Below are positions 14,817-22,689 of a DNA stretch of 23,820 bases, one piece after another. Position 1 is the stretch's first letter. Every line of letters starts with the position of its first letter. The DNA comes from Caryophanales bacterium UBA1624. Lineage in GTDB: Bacteria > Bacillota_I > Bacilli_A > RFN20 > CAG-826. Both the position numbers and the translations under genes were made by a program. The stretch is from assembly GCA_002321395.1 (NCBI GenBank), contig DCMK01000027.1, positions 294 to 24,113 of the forward strand, in the 5' to 3' direction. A model generated the notes under the pieces. It worked only from the letters and a program-made list of their open reading frames with translations, searched no databases and was not told the origin of the DNA.

Positions 14817-16443
14817 AGGCTTGTTGGCCCTGCTCGTCTATTTTGTGCCGCTGTTCGAGCTCCTTGACGATGGATTCTTCCATCTTGTCGTCGACTTTGA
14901 AGCCGAAGCGCATCAGGCAATAGGCGACGATCGTGCAGGCTAAGATGGTCCCGATGATGATGAAGCCGAACAGGCTCAATTGCTGGGTGGTGATCTTGGC
15001 CCCTTCCGCGGCGATGATCTGATCGCGGGCGGCCTCATCGATCGCGTTGGAGTTGAAATCGCCTTCGCCGTTGGAGATCGCGTTGATGAAGACCGAGGTT
15101 CCGGTGGCGGCGAAGACGGTCCACTGCAATCCGCGGTTGAGCCCTGAGGCGAGCTTCACGTCGAGGGGGCGCCAGGCGAAGCAGATGGCTTCCTTCCTTT
15201 GGCCGTATTTCCATTCGTTGTAGTCGATCGCGTTCTGAAGCAGGACCAGTAGGGCGAGGTAGAAGATGCCGCTGGCGCCGAAGAAGAAGAAGGCGGAGAC
15301 GTAATACATCCACATGCTCCCGCCCAAGATCCAGAGCATGTTGTTGGGATCGGGGGCGTTGTAGGCGATGGGGTGATCCCCGAACAGGGGGAAGGCGATG
15401 AAGAGGAAGCAGAGGTAGCCGGCGACGATGATGGCGGCCATCGAGGTGAGGATGGCACGGGTCGACATCTTCTTCCGAAGCAAGGGGTAGAGCAATTGGG
15501 ACAGAACCGTGGAGAGGATATAGACGGCGAGGACCCCGGTGGCGACTAAACCGCCTTTGCTTCCCCCGTATCCGAAGATCATGTAGAAATAATTCTGCCC
15601 GATGCCGGTCAAAATGAATTCGCCGAACTGGAAGAGCAAAAGGGCAAGGACGACGTAGAGGAGCTGGTGGTTTTTGATGACGACGCGGAAGAGGTCCAAA
15701 ATCGAGGAGGATTCGGAGATCTGCTCCTGGGCGGAGTCGCGCCGCTTCTCCTTGCAGAGGAAGTAAACCGCGAGCTGGGAGACGAGGAAGACGAAGGCGA
15801 CCGCTGAGCCGATGAGGGCGTAGATGGAGGCGGTCGAAAGCGGGATGAGGCCCGGGAGGAGGAACATGCAGAGGGTCATCACGGCGGTGCCGATGCTGGC
15901 GGCGACGGTGACGTCGGTGGTGATGCGGGCCCTTTGCTTGGGATCGTTGGTGAGGGAGGGGAGCATTGACCAATAGCCGATGTCGTTCATGGTGAAGCAG
16001 ACGTCCCAAAGCAAATAGCAGACGATCATGAAGGCCACATACCCCCACCCGTCCCCGCCGACCATGAACAAAGGGATGAGGAACATCAGGGCGACGGTCA
16101 AGGCGTTCCCGATGGCCCCTAAGGCGATCCAGGGGCGGTATTTTCCGCTTTTCAGGTGCACTTTCTCAATGACGAAGCCCATGATGGGATCGTTGAGGCC
16201 GTCCCATATCAAGCAGATCATCATGGCGATGGTGATGACGCCGTACTGGGCTTTGAAGGTCGCGGGGTCGGAGGACAACACCCCGGCGGTGATCGCGTAT
16301 TGCATCAAGAAGGTGCCGATCATCGTGTAGCAGGCATCGCGGAAAATGCCGGACCAAGGATAAAGGATCCGGGTCAATTTGGGGACGCGGTCCCCCTGAA
16401 AGGTCCTTTCCGAAAAAAGGGCCCCTTTCTTGCTGTTTTTCAT
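14815..16443 (-). CDS. GPH-family (glycoside-pentoside-hexuronide) cation:sugar symporter
   Basis: The 542-aa integral membrane protein has about twelve hydrophobic segments and the MelB/GPH signature after the second: WDGLNDPIMGF (80-90, with the cation-site Asp pair D81 and D85) followed by KSGKYRPWI. The central loop (CKEKRRDSAQEQ) is basic and cytoplasmic. Such transporters carry oligosaccharides or glycosides with Na+ or H+. A 45-residue loop near the C-terminus (INAISNGEGD...) and a charged tail are longer than in MelB. The start has AGGAGAG 7 nt upstream. A promoter with an embedded cre-like site precedes it. As the only sugar transporter in the region, it is the likely entry route for substrates of the surrounding glycoside hydrolases. 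Confidence 0.92.
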   Translation of the reverse strand: MKNSKKGALFSERTFQGDRVPKLTRILYPWSGIFRDACYTMIGTFLMQYAITAGVLSSDPATFKAQYGVITIAMMICLIWDGLNDPIMGFVIEKVHLKSGKYRPWIALGAIGNALTVALMFLIPLFMVGGDGWGYVAFMIVCYLLWDVCFTMNDIGYWSMLPSLTNDPKQRARITTDVTVAASIGTAVMTLCMFLLPGLIPLSTASIYALIGSAVAFVFLVSQLAVYFLCKEKRRDSAQEQISESSSILDLFRVVIKNHQLLYVVLALLLFQFGEFILTGIGQNYFYMIFGYGGSKGGLVATGVLAVYILSTVLSQLLYPLLRKKMSTRAILTSMAAIIVAGYLCFLFIAFPLFGDHPIAYNAPDPNNMLWILGGSMWMYYVSAFFFFGASGIFYLALLVLLQNAIDYNEWKYGQRKEAICFAWRPLDVKLASGLNRGLQWTVFAATGTSVFINAISNGEGDFNSNAIDEAARDQIIAAEGAKITTQQLSLFGFIIIGTILACTIVAYCLMRFGFKVDDKMEESIVKELEQRHKIDEQGQQA

Positions 16444-16473
16444 TGGTTCTCTCCTAACTGAAAAGTGCCATTA

Positions 16474-16501
16474 ATTATAAGTTGTAAGCGCTCTCTTGCA
16501 A
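16474..16501 (-). promoter_or_regulatory. Promoter of the GPH symporter gene
   Basis: On the minus strand TTGCAA (16496-16501), a 16-nt spacer, and a perfect TATAAT (16474-16479), giving a leader of about 24 nt with AGGAGAG. Confidence 0.65.
16483..16496. promoter_or_regulatory. cre-like (CcpA/LacI-family) operator
   Basis: TGTAAGCGCTCTCT matches the cre consensus TGWAANCGNTNWCA at every fixed position but the last. It lies in the promoter spacer and touches the -35. The wider sequence, TTGTAAG-6 nt-CTTGCAA, is an imperfect inverted repeat, so a local LacI-type regulator is an alternative. Confidence 0.6.
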
Positions 16502-16510
16502 GAAGAGAAC

Positions 16511-16533
16511 GAAAAAACCGCCCCGAAGGGCGG
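16511..16533 (-). terminator. Terminator of the DUF2804-GH78-GH20 operon
   Basis: On the minus strand CCGCCC, loop TTCG, GGGCGG (16518-16533) followed by TTTTTT (complement of 16512-16517), 7 nt after the GH20 stop. Confidence 0.9.
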
Positions 16534-16539
16534 CGAAGC

Positions 16540-18159
16540 TCAAATGCGGCTATGGGAGGCGATGACTTGGTAGAGGTTGCAGCAGGCGGCCTCTTTGGGG
16601 TCGCCCTCTAGGCTCATCGGCAGGATGTCCTCCTCCAGTTCGGGGAGGGAAGAGACTTCCCCGGAGATAAATTCCTCCAGGCGGCGCTTGGCCTCAAGCA
16701 GCCGCTCTTTCATGCCGCCGAAGCGGATCTGAAGCACCTCCAGGCCGTTTGGCTTGTTTTCCTTCATCCAGCGGATGCGGGCTTTCTCTTTGAAATCCTC
16801 AAGGCGCGCCAGGCATTCCCGGATCTGAACCAAGCAGGACTGAAGCATCCCCTCTTCTTTGGAACGGTAGGCTTTGCGGAGGTTGACTCCGAGGGTGAGC
16901 TTTGCCTCTAGAAGCGCGCAGAGGGAGGAAAGCTCTTCGAAGAGGTATTCAAACCCATGGTTCCGAGGGGCCATCCCCTTCAGCTTGGCGGCGTATTCGG
17001 CGTAGAGCTTTTCGTCTCCCTCCACCACTTTGCCGTCGGCCAAGCCGAGGAGGGGGTCGGAATAGAGGAAGTATTTGCTCGGATTGACGACGAAATCGGC
17101 TTTGGGGGAAGCGCTGAGGCGATTGGGGCAATCCAAGAAGCGGAAGTCGGAGTAATGCAGGGTGGGGAACATGGCGTCGAAGTCTTTTTCGATTTGCTTT
17201 TCCTCTTCGATCCCGAGGGCGATTTCCCGGGCGTAGAAAAGGGAAGGCAAGGCGGAGAAGAGGGAGCATTCGGCCCCGTCGTCCCCCCAAGCGGTCAAGA
17301 AGACGTTCTCGACGCCTTTCTTTTTGGCGGCGCGCAGCCCGGCGCGGAGGGTCTTCTCGGCCACGGCGAGCAAAGGGGCGTAGCCGACCCAAGTCCAAAC
17401 CCCGGCGGCGAAGAGGACTTCCCCTTGGGAAATCTTCCGATGCAGGTCGATCATCTTCTCGTAGAAAGCGGGGTCGTCGTGGTAATAATCCCAATACACC
17501 TGTCCCACGTCGCGGGGGACTTGCTTGAGCTTCTCCGGATCGAGCTTGGCGTTTTCCTCGTAATACTCCCCGCCGCTGACGAGGCGGAAGAACATATCCG
17601 ACCACATCATGGGCTGAAATCCGTGCTTCTTGGCGATTTCTTGGACGCGGGAAAGGTGCTTGACGAAGATCTCGGTGCGGTCATGGAACCCGTGGAGGTC
17701 TTTGTATTTCCCTAGCCCCAGCATGTGGGCCTCGTCCATTCCGATGTGGACTTTCCGCGAGGCGAAGCTTTCTTCGATGCTTTGGAAGAGGCGGTCGATG
17801 AACTCATAGGTCTTTTCCTCCTCGGCGAGCAAAATGTCGTCGAAGTCGCGGATGGATTGATAGGCTTCGTGGCGGAAGATGGCGTTTAAATGGGCCAGGG
17901 TCTGGATGCAGGGGATGACTTCGATGCCGTAATCGGAGGCGAAGGAGACGATTTCCTTGATCTCCTTTTGGCTGTAGCGGCCCCGAAGGGAGCCGAAATA
18001 AGGCTCGTTGGGGACTTCGTAGGTGTCTTCGGTGTAGAGCAAGAGGGTGTCGTACCCCATCTTCGAAAGCATCGGGATGAGCGTTTTCAGCGACTCCAGG
18101 GTCAGCACTCCGTTGCGGGAGCAGTCGGCCATCAGGCCAAAGGATTTGTAGCCTTCCAT
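16540..18159 (-). CDS. Glycoside hydrolase family 20 (beta-N-acetylhexosaminidase-like)
   Basis: The 539-aa protein begins directly with a TIM barrel: SFGLMADCSRNGVLT at the start, GYDTLLLYTEDTYEVP, IEVIPCIQTLAHL, and the GH20 catalytic pair D142-E143 in HIGMDEAHMLGLG. WSDMFFR and LTAWGDDGAE supply the usual active-site tryptophans. The C-terminal third is helical. There is no carbohydrate-binding domain and no signal peptide. This single-domain, cytoplasmic layout resembles the GH20C type enzymes acting on terminal GlcNAc/GalNAc of short oligosaccharides by substrate-assisted catalysis. The start has GAGGAG upstream. It lies 27 bp after the GH78-like gene and shares its terminator, so it is probably the third gene of the operon that begins with the DUF2804 gene. 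Confidence 0.88.
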   Translation of the reverse strand: MEGYKSFGLMADCSRNGVLTLESLKTLIPMLSKMGYDTLLLYTEDTYEVPNEPYFGSLRGRYSQKEIKEIVSFASDYGIEVIPCIQTLAHLNAIFRHEAYQSIRDFDDILLAEEEKTYEFIDRLFQSIEESFASRKVHIGMDEAHMLGLGKYKDLHGFHDRTEIFVKHLSRVQEIAKKHGFQPMMWSDMFFRLVSGGEYYEENAKLDPEKLKQVPRDVGQVYWDYYHDDPAFYEKMIDLHRKISQGEVLFAAGVWTWVGYAPLLAVAEKTLRAGLRAAKKKGVENVFLTAWGDDGAECSLFSALPSLFYAREIALGIEEEKQIEKDFDAMFPTLHYSDFRFLDCPNRLSASPKADFVVNPSKYFLYSDPLLGLADGKVVEGDEKLYAEYAAKLKGMAPRNHGFEYLFEELSSLCALLEAKLTLGVNLRKAYRSKEEGMLQSCLVQIRECLARLEDFKEKARIRWMKENKPNGLEVLQIRFGGMKERLLEAKRRLEEFISGEVSSLPELEEDILPMSLEGDPKEAACCNLYQVIASHSRI

Positions 18160-18186
18160 CGGTTTTCTCCTCGTTTTTGGAAACGA

Positions 18187-20104
18187 TTAGTCAAGTATAC
18201 CAAGTTCCTTCAAAAAAATGAGGGGGGTCGCGCTCCAACCATGGCATAAGCTTCCGGCCCCGGAGAAGTCTCGCCATCCTTTTTCGGTTTCATAGAAGGA
18301 GGTAGCCCCTTCTAGGAGCATCCTCCCCCACGTCGCCTTGATGTCGGCTAAAACATAGGGGGCGTTGGCTTTGCTTTGGTCGAGCAAAGCGCGGTAGAGG
18401 ATGGGCTTGTTGGGCAAGGCGGCCTTGCGAAAGGGGGATGATGGATCCATCAGCTCGGAAGATAGAAAAGGGGCATCCGCCTCCTCGGCGTATCCGACAA
18501 GCAGGGATAAAGCGTTCCCGTATTGAGAGAAGAAGGGGCGGGTTTGGCTGTGGGCGAAAGCGTGCCCTTTCCGAAAAAGCCTACGAGCGCCATCGATGTT
18601 CCGGGAAACGAAAGAGGAATGGTCTTCCTCCGCCCCCAAAAGGGATTGCAGATAAGAATAAGAAGGCAGGGTCCACAGGAACAAAGCGTTTTCGATGAGG
18701 TCGGGTTCTTTCTCTTGCTCCCCGCCCAGATTCCCATCGAGCCCCTCCGCCCATTCGTAGAAGTTCCAGGCCCCCTCGCTTTGGAAGGGGATCAGCAATC
18801 CATCCCCCCCGGTCTTGAGCAAAGAAGGCGCCCATGATCCTTTGAATCGATGGGTAAGCCTCCCGAAGGAAGGGAACGTCCCCGGTGCTGCGGAGATAGG
18901 CTTCGACGGCTTTGACGAAATACAGGGAAAAGCAAGGAATGAACAAGGGGACGGAGGAAGGCGCGCAAAGGGGAAGGAGGCCATCCTCCCTTTGCCCACG
19001 ATAGAGCAAGGAAAGGCTGGAGCGGATTTGCTCCTTGTTGGCGAAGCAGCATAGGCCGGAGAGGATTTGGTTGTAGGAATCCATCGCGTAGAGGCATTGC
19101 TCCCGGGAGGGGCAGTCCTCGTAATGCTCGTGGTAGCAGCAAATCAGGGTGCGGACGCAGGTGAGGGCGATGGATTGGAACAAGGGATCTTCGGAATGGA
19201 GGGGGAGGACCTCAAAGGGGTAAACGACCTCTTGGATGCCGATGTAGCCAATCCCCAAATCCTCTTCGGCGAAGACCTCCAAATAGCGGCACCCCAGCCT
19301 GCGGAAGGTGGAAAGGAAGCGATTGTCCCCCGCTTTGGCGCGATAGGAACAGGAAAAATCATCGTTCCCGGGGCATCGCAGCAAAGGTTTCCCTTCTTCG
19401 GAATGCTCCGAGTAAACGAAGAGGATTTCCTGGGCTTTCGGGCTGGAGAATTCCAAATCCAAAAAGCCCACGGTTTCCTTTCCCAAATCCAAAAGATAAT
19501 GGCCTTTGCCAAGATGCCTCCCCTTGCAAGGGGACCTGCCTTTGAGCAGGCAATGGAGGTTTTCCCGAAGCGAAACAAGGGACGAATCTTGGATGAGGAA
19601 GCTTTTCCCCCACTTCGTTTCCTCCTCTTCCGCCTCGTAAGAAAAAGAATAGCCCAGCTGAGGGGAGATGGCTTTCCTTTGGTGGGACCGGTAATGGGGA
19701 TGGGGGCAGGAAAGGGTTTCTTCGCTGCTTTTGGCAAGGACATCCCCTTTTTCGCCAAGGAGGGCGAATTTGAGTTTGGCTTTCCCTTTGCAATAGCTGG
19801 AAAAGCCTTCCGCGCCGAAATAGTAAAGCTCCAGGAGGAGTTCGTTTTCCCCTTCCTGAAGGCTCACTTCCACCGCATCGGCGATCGGATGGGAGGGATA
19901 ACTGGGGGAAAGGGAAAAGAAAACGAGCCTTCCGTTGAGGGTGGCGCTTACGTCGGTCTCGCCGGCAAGAAAAAGCTTCCCTTTTTGTTTGGGGCAGGAA
20001 AAGCAAGCGCGGAAAAGGGAATATTCGTCCTCTTCCCCGCTTTCTTTGAAATAGATCCAATCCGCGGCGAGAAAGGAAGGGGGGAGGGTTTGGCCGCTCA
20101 CCAT
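18187..20104 (-). pseudogene. GH78-like alpha-L-rhamnosidase gene with a single-base frameshift
   Basis: Two overlapping frames together encode one protein of about 638 aa. The first frame (from ATG 20104) carries an N-terminal beta domain and the start of the six-hairpin barrel, with CYHEHYEDCPSREQCLYAMD (324-342) matching the catalytic block of GH78-like enzymes (D330, E335). After AYPSIQRIMGAFFAQD it becomes nonsense and stops at 18581. The second frame resumes with GDGLLIPFQSEGAWNFYEW and continues to GWSATPLIFLKE, ending at 18187. The switch lies at a run of seven G (plus-strand C, 18804-18810); removing one G restores a continuous protein. The start overlaps the DUF2804 stop by 7 bp. 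No signal peptide. It may be a recent pseudogene, an assembly error, or a slippage-controlled gene. Confidence 0.82.
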
Positions 20105-21138
20105 TTGTTGAAGACTTTCTCAGCGAAGCCGGGGACGTCGGAGAAGGAAATGGCCTCCCCATCCAAAAGGAAGGATCCGGAGAAGAGCCCGAAGACTTGG
20201 TGCTGGTTGGAGCGGAGAAGAAGGACGTCGGTATCGCTATGGCGATCATAGAGGGGGTGGAAGCGCAGCTCAAAGGAGTCCTCCTTGAAGCGGAAGGTCC
20301 AATCCTTCATGAAATCGTCCCCGCCGGAGGAGGAGATGGGGATGTCGAAGGAAACCCGACCGAGCTTGATGGCTTTTTCGTCGTAGAAAAGCATGTTCTC
20401 AGTGGCTTTGGAGGTATCTCCGAATCCATAGCCGAGGTTCCAGCCTAGAAGGTGGCCGCCGGAGGAGGAGGAGACGGAGCACCAATACCAGGTGTTGCGG
20501 TAAGTCCACACGCCCCTGCCCCAATCCAAAACGCCGTAGGAATCGGAGTTGAAGTCAAGCATCCTCTCGCCGAATTTAGCGTACCCATGGGCCTTTTGGT
20601 TGTTGATCTTCTGGTTGTAGTAGAAATGTCCCTTTTTGGGGAAAGGGGTGGCGATGACCATGGAGTTCGGGCTGGTCTGCTCCAGGGTGATGTCGCAATG
20701 GAAGGGGGTGGAGAGCTTGTCCATGCTCCTAAGGAAAACAAGGAGCCTCCTTTTCCCATTCCCCAGATTCAAAAAGCGGAAGGAATAGCCTTTCTTGCGA
20801 TCCTCCACCGCCACATCGCCTTCTTTGGAGGAAGGGGGGAGGTTGAATTTCCCAACTGTGAAGGGCACGATGATTGATTTGGTGACGTCGAATTTGGCCT
20901 TGAAGTCGAGGAAGGAGACGGAGAGCATCCCCATGTAGGAGTTGTCCGCGACCGTCAAAGCGACCCCGTAATCGGAGTTGCCGACGTAGTAATAATCCCA
21001 TTCCTTCCGGCGCATCGCCCCGCCTTTGACGGCGGCTTTGTCGTAATCCTTGACGAGGGAAAAAGCATAGCCGGCCTGAACCAGGTTCCCTTTGGGGTCG
21101 AGCAAAGGGCCTGGGGTCAATTGAATCTGCTCTTGCAT
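20098..21138 (-). CDS. DUF2804 family protein
   Basis: From ATG 21138 the 346-aa product matches the DUF2804 pattern in order: LTPGPLLDPKGNLVQAGYA at the N-terminus, RRKEWDYYYVGNSDYGVALT, SYGVLDWGRGVWTYRNTWYW, GHLLGWNLGYGFGDTSKATE, and a final KVFNKW. The family is predicted to be mostly beta-sheet and has no established reaction. The longer open frame to 21330 passes through the hydrogenase terminator and is rejected. No signal peptide. The stop overlaps the start of the GH78-like gene by 7 bp, indicating translational coupling, so it may work on the same glycan substrates. There is no ribosome site before the ATG; the -10 box position suggests a leaderless message. Confidence 0.8.
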   Translation of the reverse strand: MQEQIQLTPGPLLDPKGNLVQAGYAFSLVKDYDKAAVKGGAMRRKEWDYYYVGNSDYGVALTVADNSYMGMLSVSFLDFKAKFDVTKSIIVPFTVGKFNLPPSSKEGDVAVEDRKKGYSFRFLNLGNGKRRLLVFLRSMDKLSTPFHCDITLEQTSPNSMVIATPFPKKGHFYYNQKINNQKAHGYAKFGERMLDFNSDSYGVLDWGRGVWTYRNTWYWCSVSSSSGGHLLGWNLGYGFGDTSKATENMLFYDEKAIKLGRVSFDIPISSSGGDDFMKDWTFRFKEDSFELRFHPLYDRHSDTDVLLLRSNQHQVFGLFSGSFLLDGEAISFSDVPGFAEKVFNKW

Positions 21139-21144
21139 AGGACA

Positions 21145-21150
21145 AGTATA
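21145..21150 (-). promoter_or_regulatory. -10 box of the DUF2804-GH78-GH20 operon
   Basis: On the minus strand TATACT ends 6 nt before the ATG at 21138, so the expected transcription start is the A of the start codon. The -35 is not clear: the T run of the preceding terminator lies there. Confidence 0.45.
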
Positions 21151-21167
21151 AAGCTTCTTCGGGCAAG

Positions 21168-21192
21168 AAAAAACGGCGTGAATCCCACGCCG
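21168..21192 (-). terminator. Terminator of the phosphatase-hydrogenase operon
   Basis: On the minus strand CGGCGTG, loop GGATT, CACGCCG (21174-21192) followed by TTTTTT, 14 nt after the hydrogenase stop. Confidence 0.88.
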
Positions 21193-21205
21193 CATTCCCT
21201 TTTGC

Positions 21206-22672
21206 TCAGCCCCGCTTCTCGATGGACGCGATCTTGGGGTCGGCCAAAGCGGCGGAGACGGCTTCCTGAATGGTGGTCTCCTTGGACTCGTGGCCGTATT
21301 TGTCGACGTCGGCGGCGTCGCGGACCTCATGGGTGAGGCAGCTCGGCCCCCCGATGCATCCCCCGGGGCAGGCCATGCCTTCGATGAAGTTGCCTTCGAG
21401 CCGGCCTGCTTTGTAACGGGTCAAGGCCATCTTGCATTGGTCGAGCCCAGAGCATTTGACGGGCTTGACCTGGAAGGGGATGCCCTGCTCCTTCAGCGCT
21501 TCCTCGACCGCATCGGAAAGCCCGCCGCTGCGGGCGAAGATCCTGCCGAAATAGGAGGCATTGTCCAGCGGCTTCCCTTCCAAGGAAGAGAGGACGATCC
21601 CCCGGGCGTCGATCAAAGCCTGCAGCTCTTCGAAGGTGATGACGCAGTCGACGTAGGGGGAGACTTCCGGGCGCTGGGCCTCCATCTTCTTGGCGATGCA
21701 GGGGCCGACGAAGACGGTTTTGCAGCTCGGGTCGAGCTGCTTGAGGTATTTGGCGATCGCGGCCATCGGCGAATAATTGTTCGAAACCTTCTGCCTCAGC
21801 TCGGGGAAGGCGCTTTCCACGTAGCGGACGAAGGCCGGGCAGCAAGAGGAGGTGCAGCTGCCTTCCTCCGCGAGGTCCTTGGCTTCGTTGAGGGCGACCA
21901 AATCGGCGCCCAAGGCGGCTTCGATGACGTCGGTGAAGCCGAGCTCCTTGATCCCGGAGACGACTTGGGGGAGGGTCGCGTAATGGAATTGGCTGGAGAT
22001 GGAGGGGGCCACGATCATGTAGGCTTTGTAGTTCCTCCCCTTCTCCGCCCCTTTGACGATGTCGATGCACTTCAGGATGAAGCTCTTGTCCATGATGGCG
22101 CCGAAGGGGCAGGCGTAGGAGCATTGCCCGCAGCGGGTGCATTTGCTCTCATCGATGCTGGTGATGCCGTCTTCCCGGGGTTTGACCGCGTTGATCTTGC
22201 AGGCGGCTTCGCAGGGCCTTCTGCGGTTTAAGATGGCGCCGAACTGGCAGGATTTGGCGCACATGCCGCAGTTGACGCACTTGGTTTTGTCGATGACCGC
22301 GCGGTGATCCGGGCCGAAGCTGATCGCGTTGAGGCGGCAGGCTTGGGCGCAGCGATGGGCCAAGCATCCGCGGCAGACGTCGGTGACCTCCATCCCGCCG
22401 AAGGGGCATTGGTCGCAGGCGGCTTCGATGACTTCGAGGATGTTTGGGTTGTTCCGATCGCCTCCCATGGCGATTTTCACCCGGTCCTTGGCGATGGCCC
22501 TCTCTTTGTAGACGCAGCAACGCATCGAGGCTTTGGGCCCGGGGGAGATGAGGTTCGGGATTTGGTCTTTCTTTTCCTCCAGGGTCCCGTCCCAATAGTC
22601 TTGGGCGACCTCCTTCAAAACGCGGTATTTGAGCTGCTGCACCAAGGTATCGAATTTGAGTGGCTTTTCCAT
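21206..22672 (-). CDS. Monomeric multi-cluster [FeFe] hydrogenase
   Basis: The 488-aa protein has an N-terminal domain with several Fe-S sites: C100-C103-C108-C112, a ferredoxin set C132/C135/C138/C142, C154/C158, and C178/C181/C184/C188. The C-terminal H-cluster domain has all three motifs: L1 TSSCCPAF (C277 as proton relay, C278 ligand), L2 VGPCIAKKME (C325), and L3 EGMACPGGCIGG (C435, C439). It should bind the H-cluster and make or oxidise H2 in the cytoplasm. The VGPC form of L2 (G in place of M before PC) and the partner phosphatase point to the group B or putative sensory lineages rather than the main fermentative group A. No PAS domain is seen. The start has AAAGGAGAG upstream. It follows the phosphatase gene by 17 bp. 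Confidence 0.92.
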   Translation of the reverse strand: MEKPLKFDTLVQQLKYRVLKEVAQDYWDGTLEEKKDQIPNLISPGPKASMRCCVYKERAIAKDRVKIAMGGDRNNPNILEVIEAACDQCPFGGMEVTDVCRGCLAHRCAQACRLNAISFGPDHRAVIDKTKCVNCGMCAKSCQFGAILNRRRPCEAACKINAVKPREDGITSIDESKCTRCGQCSYACPFGAIMDKSFILKCIDIVKGAEKGRNYKAYMIVAPSISSQFHYATLPQVVSGIKELGFTDVIEAALGADLVALNEAKDLAEEGSCTSSCCPAFVRYVESAFPELRQKVSNNYSPMAAIAKYLKQLDPSCKTVFVGPCIAKKMEAQRPEVSPYVDCVITFEELQALIDARGIVLSSLEGKPLDNASYFGRIFARSGGLSDAVEEALKEQGIPFQVKPVKCSGLDQCKMALTRYKAGRLEGNFIEGMACPGGCIGGPSCLTHEVRDAADVDKYGHESKETTIQEAVSAALADPKIASIEKRG

Positions 22673-22689
22673 GTTTCTCTCCTTTTGCT

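Noticed and set aside
15035..16048. 337-codon open frame on the minus strand inside the symporter gene
   Set aside because: Out-of-frame reading of the GPH gene; Arg/Leu/His-rich and not protein-like.
19067..20251. 394-codon open frame on the plus strand
   Set aside because: It is antisense to the GH78-like and DUF2804 genes, has low-complexity Gly/Phe/Lys-rich composition and no family motif; long shadows are expected with this codon use.
21139..21330. N-terminal extension of the DUF2804 frame
   Set aside because: It would overlap the hydrogenase 3' end and terminator; the family N-terminus begins at MQEQIQLTPG.
21290..22231. 313-codon open frame on the plus strand
   Set aside because: Antisense of the hydrogenase gene, which is itself certain from H-cluster motifs.
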